Shown here piece by piece: positions 44,223 through 51,934 of a DNA stretch of 64,000 nucleotides. The stretch lies in NCBI RefSeq assembly GCF_000721075.1, contig NZ_JOEQ01000040.1, positions 14,543 to 78,542 of the forward strand. The letters run 5' to 3'. The number at the start of each line of letters is the position of its first letter. The stretch's first letter is position 1. This DNA comes from Streptosporangium amethystogenes. Lineage in GTDB: Bacteria; Actinomycetota; Actinomycetes; Streptosporangiales; Streptosporangiaceae. The notes under the pieces are model-generated. The model made no database searches. It was not told the origin of the DNA and saw only the letters and a program-made list of their open reading frames with translations. The position numbers were made by a program, and so were the translations under genes.

Positions 44223-44242
44223 AAACGGAGCATAGTCCGTTT
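44223..44242. promoter_or_regulatory. TetR operator-like inverted repeat
   Basis: Perfect 7-bp arms AAACGGA and TCCGTTT with a six-base spacer GCATAG. It lies 3 bp from the TetR start and 37 bp from the oxidoreductase start, suited to repress both divergent genes. Confidence 0.65.
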
Positions 44243-44278
44243 CAATGCGTTCCCTCAGTTCCAAGGAGACAGGCGTAC

Positions 44279-45235
44279 ATGCAGGAACAGAGCGATCAAC
44301 CGCCGATGGGCAGGAGCAGGGCGGTCCGGCTCGATTCATTCGGCGGCCCCGAAGCCCTGGACATCCGTGAGATCCCCGCTCCGCAGGCCGGCCCGGGACA
44401 GGTCCGTGTGCGGGTCACCGCTGCCGGTCTCAACCCGATGGACTGGATCATGACCGCCGACGCGGACACCGCCGCCCGGTTCGGCTTGAGCCTCCCGGCC
44501 GGGTTCGGGACCGACTACGCGGGGGTGGTCGACCAGGTCGGTGACAAGGTGTCCGGTTTCGCACCTGGCGACCGGGTGTTCGGGAGCGCCCTGTCCCGGG
44601 CGGTCGCCGACTTCGTGGTGATCGACCCGGCCGGGGCGATCGCGGCGAACGAGGCCCATCACACCCCCGACGGCGTCGACGACCGCACCGCCGCCACCCT
44701 CGCGATCGCCGCCCGCACGGCATCTGCCGCCCTCGCCGTAGTCGCCCCCGGCCCGAACGACACCGTGCTGATCGGCGGCGCGGCGGGCGGGGTCGGGGTC
44801 TTCGCTGTCCAGCTGGCCCGGATCGCAGGAGCGCGCGTGATCGGGACAGGATCGGCGACATCGTCCGATTACCTGCGCGATCTCGGAGCTGAGCCGGTCG
44901 CTTACGGCGACGGCCTGGCCGACCGGGTCCGAGCCCTCGCTCCCGGCGGTGTCACCGCCGCCATCGACCTGCACGGGACGGAGACAGTGCACGCCGCAAG
45001 GGAACTCGGCGTCCCGGACGGCCGCATCTGCACCATCGCCGCCCAAGTCGACGGCGTGTCGACGGCCAACGGCGCGAACGCGGCTCCCGGTGCCCTGGAA
45101 GAGGTCGCCCGCCTGGTCGCGGCGGGCCAACTCCGGGTGCCTATCGTGGCGAGCTTCCCGGTCGAGCAGATCCGCCGCGCGGTCCAGCTCCAGGCCGGCC
45201 GGCACGTACACGGCAAGATCGTCATCGACCTCTAG
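44279..45235 (+). CDS. Zinc-independent quinone oxidoreductase (MDR family)
   Basis: 318-residue medium-chain dehydrogenase of the quinone oxidoreductase group, reducing quinones or enones with NADPH. Features: GROES-like part AVRLDSFGGPEALDIREIPA, VTAAGLNPMDWI, GFGTDYAGVVDQVGDKVSGF; nucleotide fold VLIGGAAGGVGVFAVQLARI (GGxGGVG); C-terminal VEQIRRAVQLQAGRHVHGKI. No catalytic zinc cysteines. Intact pair with the TetR gene inside an otherwise mobile-element-rich stretch. An IS630 remnant runs antisense into its last codon. Confidence 0.92.
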   Translation: MQEQSDQPPMGRSRAVRLDSFGGPEALDIREIPAPQAGPGQVRVRVTAAGLNPMDWIMTADADTAARFGLSLPAGFGTDYAGVVDQVGDKVSGFAPGDRVFGSALSRAVADFVVIDPAGAIAANEAHHTPDGVDDRTAATLAIAARTASAALAVVAPGPNDTVLIGGAAGGVGVFAVQLARIAGARVIGTGSATSSDYLRDLGAEPVAYGDGLADRVRALAPGGVTAAIDLHGTETVHAARELGVPDGRICTIAAQVDGVSTANGANAAPGALEEVARLVAAGQLRVPIVASFPVEQIRRAVQLQAGRHVHGKIVIDL

Positions 45236-45460
45236 ATCAAGACCGTCGTGACGATGAACGCGATGTCGTCGTCACTGATCAGGCGGGGATGGGCCGCCCA
45301 CTGAGGGTCCAGGGCGGCCAAGCCCTTCTCGTTGAAGACGTGGACCACATCACACAAGGTGTCCTCGTCCGCGGCAAGCAGCCGGGCGATCGCCGACACC
45401 AGCGTCCCTGACAAGGAAGCCGGGGTGATCATCGCCCTGCGGACCGGACCGGGTTGGCGC
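45232..45460 (-). pseudogene. IS630-family transposase, N-terminal fragment
   Basis: About 75 residues including ASLSGTLVSAIARLLAADED then TLCDVVHVFNEKGLAALDPQ, WAAHPRLISDDDIAFIVTT: the helix-turn-helix head of IS630-type transposases (ADEDTxRDVIHxFNExGLxALDPQW). No DDE domain and no proper start. It abuts the oxidoreductase stop at one side and the IS5 half-copy at the other. The 94-bp MITE-like element at 46340 has the TA flanks expected of this family. Confidence 0.72.
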
Positions 45461-45539
45461 GTCCGCTTCTGACCAGCTGCGTTAGTCGTAGGCCTTCGTG
45501 GTCGGTCAACCGGCGTACTTTGACGGGCACGGCCATCCG

Positions 45540-46317
45540 ATCCCCACCTCATCGCCGAAGCCGCGAAGCGGAGCGAGGTGGACTTGTCCTTGGTCAGTGT
45601 GGACTCCACCACTGCCCGGGCTCACCACGACGCCGCCGGGATGCACTTGGACCCCGACGTCATCACCGCTCTGGAGAAAGCCGCATCCCAACAGGATCAG
45701 GTCCGGCAAAAGGGGGCAGCCCTGAAGACCCCGACATGCCAGACGCCGCAGACGACCCAGAGCGGGAAGAACGGCGACGCATCCGACGCCGCCGCAAGCT
45801 CCGGCTGAAAGCCGCCCGGCTCGGACGCTCAAGGGGCGGGCAGACCAGCAAGGTCCACCTCGCCGCCGACCGCAGGTGCCGCCCGCTGGCGTTCGTCCTG
45901 ACTGCGGGACAGGCCGCCGACAGCCCGCAGTTCATCCCGGTGCTGGAGAAGATACGGGTCCGCGGGCCGGTCGGCCGTCCCCGCACCCGACCCGATGCGG
46001 TCGGGTGCGGGGACAAGGCCTACTCCTCCCACGGCAACCGCACCTACCTGCGGAAACGCCACATCAAGGCGGTCATCCCGGAGAAGAGGGGCCAGGCTGC
46101 CAACCGGAAGAACAAGGGCAGCAAGGGAGGTCGGCCCGTCAGTCACGACGCCGACCTCTACAAGGAGCGCAACACCGTCGAACGGCTGATCAACAAGCTC
46201 AAGGCCTGGCGAGGCATCGCCACCCGCTACGACAAGACCCCCGCGAGCTACCTCGCCGGCCTCCACCTTCGCGCCGCGATGATCTGGATCAAAGACCTCA
46301 CCCGGACCACCCCTTGA
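45540..46317 (+). pseudogene. IS5-family transposase, C-terminal portion with frameshift
   Basis: From ~45548 one frame reads IAEAAKRSEVD-like DNA then LSLVSVDSTTARAHHDAAGM and ALEKAASQQDQVRQKGA. Near 45740 the protein moves to another frame and continues RRRKLRLKAARLGRSRGGQT, SKVHLAADRRCRPLAFVLTA, GDKAYSSHGNRTYLRKRHIK, ERNTVERLINKLKAWRGIAT to the stop at 46317. This is the DDE domain of an IS5-type transposase with a frameshift and no N-terminus. Its first ~36 bp repeat the last transposase codons of the copy fused to mcrC at 43237, so the two may be halves of one element rearranged. Confidence 0.78.
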
Positions 46318-46340
46318 TCACAACCCGATACGCGCCCTAG
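46314..46340. mobile_element. IS5-type terminal inverted repeat, right end
   Basis: Identical to 43560-43586 (TTGATCACAAC to GCGCCCTAG). It contains the transposase stop codon, and its final CTAG coincides with the left TA flank of the MITE-like element, which was therefore inserted exactly at the IS end. Confidence 0.7.
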
Positions 46341-46433
46341 TGCTGTGACCACATACGTTCACCGGGTTGGGTGATCACGCGGTGACCTGGTCACCGCGAG
46401 CGGCAACCCGGTGAACCTTCCCGGTCACAGCAC
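46340..46433. mobile_element. 94-bp TA-flanked palindromic element (MITE-like, IS630/Tc1 type)
   Basis: Starts GTGCTGTGACC and ends GGTCACAGCAC, both flanked by TA (46338-46339 and 46434-46435). Inside are two further nested stems: GTTCACCGGGTT with AACCCGGTGAAC, and CGCGGTGACC with GGTCACCGCG around a single T. Almost the whole element can fold into one long hairpin. The TA duplication is the hallmark of IS630/Tc1-mariner insertion, and an IS630 transposase fragment lies 0.9 kb away. It carries no gene. Confidence 0.75.
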
Positions 46434-46461
46434 TACCTTAGGATTTTCTATACTTGCCGAT

Positions 46462-47016
46462 ATGGACAAAGAAGAGCCGGTTGCCGTGGATATCAGACAA
46501 ATGACGGTGAAGGTGCGGTATGGGCAGATCTACCTTGCGGACGAACAACTCGATGGGGACGTATCGGGCGATTCCGAAGACTCGCCAACCGCTTCAGCCG
46601 GTGTTATCAGAGTGACGCCGGGCCTTGCCACCCTGAGTATCGGTGTCGACTGGGGGGAAGTGCCTATCACGGTGGCTGTAGCCGGTCGGGATCCGAGGGC
46701 TGAACTCGAAGGCTATGAAGACGTCGTGGAGATCACTTTCGAGTCCCCGTCGGGCCGGATCGTCCTGCTGGAGTGGGACTGGGATGAGCCTAAGACCTAC
46801 GGTCTCCCCCCACTGCCGGCTGGTCCTGGACCGTACCGCATGCGGTTCCACATCACAGGACTGGACGATCATGCGGGAGCGCTGGACCACTATCTTCAGA
46901 TCTGGCCTGAGCCCTCTCGTGAACCTGCCGTGCTCAAGACTACGAGTAGAAATTTCCGATATTTTCTGAACCCTGAGGCTTTTAACCCTGATGACTATGC
47001 TTCGGGTGGCGTTTGA
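46462..47016 (+). CDS. Conserved hypothetical protein, function unknown
   Basis: 184-residue acidic protein from the ATG at 46462, with lower GC than the neighbours. It starts MDKEEPVAVDIRQMTVKVRY then GQIYLADEQLDGDVSG. The middle is predicted beta-rich (PITVAVAGRDPRAELEGYED; VVEITFESPSGRIVLLEWDW) and the C-terminus reads AGPGPYRMRFHITGLDDHAG then YLQIWPEPSREP and FRYFLNP. No signal peptide, helix or known catalytic motif. I do not recognise a named family with confidence. Its place in a cargo-like region next to RHS-like debris makes an immunity or accessory role conceivable, without direct evidence. Confidence 0.6.
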   Translation: MDKEEPVAVDIRQMTVKVRYGQIYLADEQLDGDVSGDSEDSPTASAGVIRVTPGLATLSIGVDWGEVPITVAVAGRDPRAELEGYEDVVEITFESPSGRIVLLEWDWDEPKTYGLPPLPAGPGPYRMRFHITGLDDHAGALDHYLQIWPEPSREPAVLKTTSRNFRYFLNPEAFNPDDYASGGV

Positions 47017-47324
47017 GTAACCCGGCGATTGGATGTTTAACGTCTGCTGGATACGTATCTTATCATGGCATGATTACCAGTCAGATATTGACTGGTGGCG
47101 CGAAAAAGTGTGGCATTTCAAGGTGCCGACCCTAGCAAGGTCACAGCACGGCTTGCTGAGAATCCTCCAGCTCTTCGGCCGCGTAGTTGCGCGTTCGTTT
47201 GGACCCCAGTACGCGGCCCGGACGCGGCCCACGCGATCTCACGCAAGGCATCCCGAGACTCCGGGTGGCCCAGATCATACATCTTGATCGGCGACCTAAT
47301 ATTCCTATACGTATCGCAAGACAA
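47017..47324. other. AT-rich intergenic stretch
   Basis: No supported gene. Composition is much lower in GC than the chromosome average here. A small minus-strand frame includes YDLGHPESRDALREIAWA, which looks protein-like but has no ribosome site and may be another fragment. Confidence 0.4.
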
Positions 47325-47366
47325 ATAATAAGGGGAGGGACTCGTGGGCGCCCCTCCCCTTATTAT
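47325..47366. terminator. Strong bidirectional stem-loop terminator
   Basis: Arms ATAATAAGGGGAGGG and CCCTCCCCTTATTAT pair perfectly (15 bp) around a 12-base loop. The A/T-rich outer ends supply U-runs in both directions. It lies 17 bp beyond the stop of the minus-strand frame ending at 47383. Confidence 0.75.
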
Positions 47367-47382
47367 GTCCATCGTGAAGCGG

Positions 47383-47690
47383 CTAATCCACGATCGCTAC
47401 CCATAAGGGGTTGTACAATCCAACGCGGTAATGCGCGCAAAAAGCTTGCAGCGTTCTACCTTGGGCTTGGTTCTGTTTGGCGTTCACTGCACGTAGGGAG
47501 TAGTGGCCGTCCGCAGAGGCTGCCCCTTGCATCGTGGAAGCAGCGGTGACGACCAGATCGATGCCCTTGCCGTACGCGGAGGGGTAGGTGGCGGTGCTGC
47601 CGTTGAGCGTGGGCTTGGGTAACGTGCGCGGAGCGTCGATCTGGGCGGCGATGTCACCGTTCTTGCTTTTGATCGCTGGAGCGGCAGCCC
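47383..47690 (-). pseudogene. RHS/DNRLRE-type protein fragment with unrelated tail
   Basis: One minus-strand frame reads KSKNGDIAAQIDAPRTLPKP then TLNGSTATYPSAYGKGIDLV and VTAAST. That resembles the N-terminal beta-rich region of large actinomycete RHS-type surface proteins (LPxPTLxGxxATYxxxxxGxDLVV). After ASTMQG it continues ~40 residues of different character to a TAG at 47383, followed directly by a strong terminator. No start codon is apparent at the upstream side, where it meets the McrB-like fragment. Confidence 0.4.
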
Positions 47691-47764
47691 GTACCGGCTG
47701 CGGAGCTGGTCGGCCTCCCTGATCCGGCCCCGGACGACCGGCAACGCCTCCTTCCCTCCGGTAC

Positions 47765-47974
47765 GGCTCTCGCCAGCCGCTTGGCCGTCTCGAACCCCGC
47801 CCTGTGCCGTTCCCAATACCGGTAACCGTCGTGGGCTACCGCACTGAAAGACGAGACATCGAGATGGCGCTTGAGCGCGATGCGACCGAGCGTCGTCAGG
47901 CACCAGCGGCCGTGCGCCTTCGTGACCCAGCCGGATTTGACCAGTTCGCCGCTCTTCCACTGGAGGACGAGGTC
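47765..47974 (-). pseudogene. McrB-like N-terminal winged-helix fragment
   Basis: About 70 residues: LVLQWKSGELVKSGWVTKAH then GRWCLTTLGRIALKRHLDVS and YRYWERHRAGFETAKRLARA. This matches the small winged-helix (Mrr-N-like) domain near the start of actinomycete McrB-type AAA ATPases, where a YREWxxxRxxxxxAKRL stretch follows. No AAA motifs remain. Bounded by an RHS-like fragment downstream and an opposite-strand DUF6879-like fragment upstream. With the mcrC pieces this indicates a destroyed McrBC locus. Confidence 0.5.
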
Positions 47975-47992
47975 CCCGGTGCCCCGGCGGAG

Positions 47993-48568
47993 CAGCTCAG
48001 CGCCGATCAGTATCTTTCGGACTTCTGGCCGTACTTCCAGAAGCTCGAAGGGGCGTTCTGGAAGCTCGAATGCCGCCAGTCGTTCAGCGAGCCGAAGAAC
48101 CCGAGCTGGCGGGCGCTCGCGCGGGGAGACTGGGCCGAGGCACTGCGCATCATCGACGAGACCGCCGACGAGATCCAGGCCCCAGTGCTGCAGGCCCCCG
48201 GCTTCCCGATGCACCGGGTCCGTATCGTGCGGCGCCCCTACACGCCCTACCTGCGCTGGGAGCTGTACTTCATCCGGCTCAGAGCACAGGCCGGAGAACG
48301 CATCCGAGTCCTGGACGCCACCGCACTGGGCAACCGCCTCCTGCCCGAGCTGGTCATCCTGGGCTCCGCGGTCATGTACGAGGTCCGCTACGACGACACC
48401 GGCACCCTCAGCGGCGCCCGCAAGATCCGGGACCCCGGATTGATCACCTCCTGCCGTCACGAGGTCGAAGACCTCTACTCCCACGCCGAGGACCTGCTGA
48501 CCTTCCTGGACAACGACCAGGCCGCACTTCCTCCCCCGTCACCGACCGCCGACCGAGAGCTCCGGTAG
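47993..48568 (+). pseudogene. DUF6879-like protein, 5'-truncated
   Basis: About 190 residues starting LSADQYLSDFWPYFQKLEGA then FWKLECRQSFSEPKNPSWRA, ALARGDWAEALRIIDE, HRVRIVRRPYTPYLRWELYF, and RIRVLDAT...LPELVILGSAVMYEVRYDD. This is the layout of the DUF6879 family, proteins of unknown role often encoded near Scr1-type regulators in actinomycetes. The frame continues upstream only as antisense of the McrB-like fragment, so its own start is lost. A different frame at 48597-48707 encodes a hydrophobic helix (LLLLGLGLLVALAPVL) and stop, possibly a decayed downstream gene. Confidence 0.5.
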
Positions 48569-48710
48569 TGCGGAGCAGCGGACCAGGAACGCTCCGGCAT
48601 ACCGCGAGGGACTACTTCTGCTGGGCCTGGGACTGCTGGTCGCGCTCGCCCCTGTGCTGAGACGCCTGCTGAGACGTCCGCACCCGGGTCACGAACCGGC
48701 CCTTTGACCG

Positions 48711-49288
48711 CAAGGTCGAGGCATTCTCGGCTGATGAGACGGCCGCAGCCCAACCCGATGACGATGCGCTCGGCGGATCCGTACGCCTCCGCGCCGTGTG
48801 CCCTCTCCGTTTTCGGCCACGCGAGGGTCTGCGCCATCCGCACGCCATCACCCGAGCGGTACGGGTTACCGGCCCTCGTCATTCCGCAGGATCGATTCGG
48901 CGACCCGCTCGACAGCGGAGAGCAGCCGCGCCGGTGGCAGAGTCAGATCGATCGCATGCTGCGTGATCTCAATCCCCGCGCCGTGCACCACGTGCCGGTA
49001 CGGCTCGGCGCTCCCCTCGGCGTACACCAGATGACCACGATCGAGGCCGAGCGCCGTGCAGTACGCCAGCATCTGGTAGAGATCCGCGCCATGGCCGTCA
49101 GGTCCTGTTGAGATCTTGTACTTGCTGTCCACCACCGCGGCGGGAACCTCCTTCCCCCCGGAGCCGAGGACATAGCGCACCAGGTCGGGCTTGAGCAGCA
49201 CCCGCCGCCCATGGTCCAGGTGGTGGCGACGGTCCTGCAGTTCACTGCGGCCGCCGTGCGGGCGGAACGCCTCGGCCAAGGCCGAGGG
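48711..49288. repeat. Diverged direct duplication, copy 2 (mcrC 3' end plus downstream)
   Basis: Second copy of the block at 42606-43169, same orientation, about 5.5 kb apart. It differs by scattered substitutions and a 14-bp insertion within mcrC (TGPDGHGADLY in place of ANSADLY). Its right edge, at GGCCAAGGCCGAG, is where mcrC similarity ends and a toxin gene begins. Confidence 0.75.
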
Positions 49289-49330
49289 GTGGAGCGGCCG
49301 GGACACGTTCTCATCCAGCAGCAGCCTCAC
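48866..49330 (-). pseudogene. Fusion of a DUF5615-type toxin start to an McrC nuclease tail
   Basis: From the GTG at 49330 the frame reads VRLLLDENVSRPLHPS, the start of a DUF5615/PIN-like toxin (MRxLLDENxxRxL), and after ~16 residues switches to the McrC nuclease: ALAEAFRPHGG, LLKPDLVRYVL, AAVVDSKYK and ADLYQMLAYCTALGL, 154 residues in all. The GTG overlaps the upstream DUF433 gene by 20 bp, the normal toxin position. Thus the toxin body has been replaced by mcrC DNA. The PD-(D/E)xK residues are kept, but the protein is probably inactive as a toxin. Confidence 0.65.
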
Positions 49331-49964
49331 GTGGTTCCTTGGGGGGATCGTAGCTGTTGACGTAGTCGGCGAAGTCGGCGGCATCCAGGGCCGCCGTAGG
49401 GGTGACGCTCGGGTAGTACTCGGAGATCCGCTCCGGGGGGAGCCCGTCTCGAAGGAGGGCGGCGACCTCGTCATAGGGGACGCGGGTGCCCTCGATCACC
49501 GGCACTCCGCCGCGAACCGCCGGATTCACCGTCACATGCGCGCGGGGCCTTAGCAGCGGCGGGATGTGCCTGCCGTCGCGGTAGAACGGCTGCAGGACAT
49601 CGACCATCTCGTGGATGACCACGTTGGCCTTTCTGCGTACCAGGTCGACCGCCTGATCGGGCTCGGCCAGGTAGATGCTGCTGCCGTCAGTGACCAAGGT
49701 GTACGAGGAGAGGTGGTCGTGTTCTTTCAGGTCGTCGCGAAGCGTGTCGAGCGCCCGCCTGATCTTCTGTAGTGAGGCGTCGTTGCGCAGCTTGACGCAG
49801 GTTCGCAACGCCACCACATCACGGAAGGAGTAGAGAACGGGCCGGGTGCTGGAGATCTCCGGGATCAGCACCGCGCCACGGTTGACGCCGGTCTTACGCC
49901 AGTGGGCGAGCTGGCGGAGCGTGGCGCCCGACAGCGCCGCCGCCAGTTTCGGGTCGAACGCCAT
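49311..49964 (-). CDS. DUF433-type antitoxin-like protein
   Basis: 217-residue protein. N-terminal MerR/wHTH-like part: LAAALSGATLRQLAHWRKTG near residue 10 and PVLYSFRDVVALRTCVKLRN. C-terminal DUF433 domain: VNPAVRGGVPVIEGTRVPYD then EVAALLRDGLPPERISEYYP and ALDAADFADYVNSY. DUF433 proteins are antitoxins of DUF433/DUF5615 pairs. Here the partner begins right at its 3' end but is truncated, leaving an orphan antitoxin. ATG at 49964 with GGAGG upstream; the adjacent GTG is an alternative. Confidence 0.75.
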   Translation of the reverse strand: MAFDPKLAAALSGATLRQLAHWRKTGVNRGAVLIPEISSTRPVLYSFRDVVALRTCVKLRNDASLQKIRRALDTLRDDLKEHDHLSSYTLVTDGSSIYLAEPDQAVDLVRRKANVVIHEMVDVLQPFYRDGRHIPPLLRPRAHVTVNPAVRGGVPVIEGTRVPYDEVAALLRDGLPPERISEYYPSVTPTAALDAADFADYVNSYDPPKEPREAAAG

Positions 49965-50266
49965 CACCGCACCCCCTCCCCCACTCCATGATCCGAGCCT
50001 CTGCTCGGACATCATCGCAAATCTCGCCGAGCAGGTCAGGCACTATGCGGCTTCGCCCTCACCGCTTCGGAAACTCCCTGCGGAACACAGATGTCATCCT
50101 GAGGACACCGGCGCTCACCGAAGCCTGCCAGTCGATAACGCACCGTCCCGGAAGCTGCCACAGGCATGGTGCCGCTCCCTCTCAGGAACGGCACTCTTCA
50201 TAGCGTGCAGCCGACAGTGCTTCGACGGTTCAAGCCACAACCGTGGCCGGCGCTGCGGACAGACCG

Positions 50267-50572
50267 TCAGACGGCCAGATCCGCGAGGGAGCCGCGCTTG
50301 ATGCCGGCGATGAAGGTGTCCCACTCGCCAGGAGTGAAGGCCAGCACCGGCCCCTCGGGGTTCTTGGAGTCACGGACCAGGACGAGCCGCTCAGCGTCCA
50401 GCCTGGGCTCGGCTTCGGCCTGGGGGCTGTCAGCAAGGGCGACTTCCACACAGTTTTGGCCGTTGCCGCTGAGGAAGCTCTTCTGCCAGACGCCGACCTC
50501 GACGCAGTCTTGGCCGTTCCCGCTGCGTGAACTCTTCCGCCACGTCACCTGGGACAGGTCCAATACGGACAT
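50267..50572 (-). CDS. DUF397 protein with an internal duplication
   Basis: 101-residue DUF397 protein. Typical members are ~65 residues with one W/xKSSxSxxxGxxCVEV block. Here the block occurs twice in tandem: WRKSSRSGNGQDCVEVG then WQKSFLSGNGQNCVEVA. It ends with RDSKNPEGPVLAFTPGEWDT and FIAGIKRGSLADL, the normal tail. It follows the Scr1-type regulator by 12 bp on the same strand. Such pairs (BldB-like neighbourhoods) influence development and antibiotic production in Streptomyces, but a specific role here is not shown. Confidence 0.85.
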   Translation of the reverse strand: MSVLDLSQVTWRKSSRSGNGQDCVEVGVWQKSFLSGNGQNCVEVALADSPQAEAEPRLDAERLVLVRDSKNPEGPVLAFTPGEWDTFIAGIKRGSLADLAV

Positions 50573-50584
50573 TTCACTCCCCTC

Positions 50585-51448
50585 TTAGAGAGATCGGCTG
50601 AACTGAGCAACCGCCTCTGTGATGAGGCGGCGGGAGTCGTCCGGATCCAGCGCTTTGGCCCGGAGGTGGTCGAATATCAGGGTATAGCGGTAAACATCCG
50701 TTTCCCGCTCTATGTAGAGACTTCCCGTGAAGTTCTCCATGAACACCACGTCCGGGTCGGCAGGTTCGGGAAACTCCATAATTTGAAATGCGCCATTCGT
50801 TCCTGGGTGGACTCCAGCAGCGAAGGGCAGGACCTGAACAGTGACGTTGGGCAGGTCAGCCACCTCAAGAAGCTTTTCAAGTTGGGAGCGCATCGCGACA
50901 GGACCATCGACAGGTCGACGGATGAGGGCCTCATCGAGGACGGTCCACAGACGCAAGGGCTCTTCCTGGACAAGGAGCTTCTGCCGAGCCATCCGGACCT
51001 CCACACGACGCTCGATCTCCCCCGGAGACGAGTTGAACAGAGCAGAGCGAATGACAGCTCGGGCGTAGTCCTCGATCTGGAGGATGCCGGGAACGACCGT
51101 CGGCGCGAAACTTCGCATCGAAACCGCTTCGGCCTCGAGCCCGATATAGGTGGTGTACTCCGTAGGCAGATCTCCATAGGCCTGCCACCACCCCTTCTTT
51201 CGAGCATCCTTCGCCAGCTCGATCAGCTCACCCTGCTTGGCGGGGTCGAGCCCATAGAGATCGAGAAGACATCCGGTGTCCTTGGGCGTAACCCTGACTC
51301 GGGCCGTTTCGATCCGGGAGATCTTCGTGGCCGACCAGCTGAGCTGCTCGCCGACCTCTTCCATCGTCAACTGAGCCCGCTCACGCAGACGGCGAAGCTC
51401 GGAGGCCAGACGACGCCTGCGCACGGTGGGACTTGCAGTTTGCCTCAC
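50585..51448 (-). CDS. Scr1-family XRE transcriptional regulator
   Basis: 287-residue regulator: Cro/CI-type HTH (RRRRLASELRRLRERAQLTM, then EEVGEQLSWSATKISRIETA) followed by the DUF5753 C-terminal domain, with YTTYIGLEAEAVSMRSFAPT then VVPGILQIEDYARAVI and VQVLPFAAGVHPGTNGAFQI. The GTG at 51448 is preceded by GAGGAGGT. Operon with the DUF397 gene and divergent from an ATPase module, the standard arrangement in Streptosporangiaceae and Streptomyces. Confidence 0.92.
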   Translation of the reverse strand: MRQTASPTVRRRRLASELRRLRERAQLTMEEVGEQLSWSATKISRIETARVRVTPKDTGCLLDLYGLDPAKQGELIELAKDARKKGWWQAYGDLPTEYTTYIGLEAEAVSMRSFAPTVVPGILQIEDYARAVIRSALFNSSPGEIERRVEVRMARQKLLVQEEPLRLWTVLDEALIRRPVDGPVAMRSQLEKLLEVADLPNVTVQVLPFAAGVHPGTNGAFQIMEFPEPADPDVVFMENFTGSLYIERETDVYRYTLIFDHLRAKALDPDDSRRLITEAVAQFSRSL

Positions 51449-51640
51449 GCTTACCTCCTCGAGTGGAGCCAACAGTAGTGGAACCATCACAGTGAGTGCC
51501 GAAGATTACTGCAAGGCAATTTGCCAATCCCGATGCAGAGACTGTCGCCACCCTTCATGCTCTGAGTGCACAGTCAGTGACTCTTAGTCACATAGGGATG
51601 TCAGGTGTGGTTCCGGGTCAACGAAGGGGCAGGTGGTGAC

Positions 51641-51934
51641 ATGAAGGTTCGCGATCTTCGAAGGTGGGGTGGTGAGTTGCTGGAGTTGGCCTGGGAGTTG
51701 AACGATCTCGGGTTCGACTCCGTGGTCAGGCTCTCGCCCGACCGGCGACCGAGTGTGGAGATCTTCGTACCGCCGGGACGGTCGAGGGTTGCCACCGCAC
51801 AGCGGGGCCGCACCTCGGTCTTCACCTGGGAGCGGACCTCCACCCACGCGAACCGCGACGGGTTCGACCACGACTGGCAAGGCCGGAGCAGGATGCGGAT
51901 GGCCGCGGAGCGACTCCTGGAGGTGGCGCGATGA
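51641..51934 (+). CDS. Small conserved protein upstream of anti-sigma-like ATPase
   Basis: 97-residue protein starting MKVRDLRRWGGELLELAWEL then NDLGFDSVVRLSPDRRPSVE and IFVPPGRSRVATAQRGRTSV. It is mixed alpha/beta without a known motif. It is coupled to the next gene by an ATGA overlap (51931-51934), so it likely works with that ATPase. The start at 51641 is preceded by AGGTGGTGAC. Family function unknown. Confidence 0.7.
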   Translation: MKVRDLRRWGGELLELAWELNDLGFDSVVRLSPDRRPSVEIFVPPGRSRVATAQRGRTSVFTWERTSTHANRDGFDHDWQGRSRMRMAAERLLEVAR

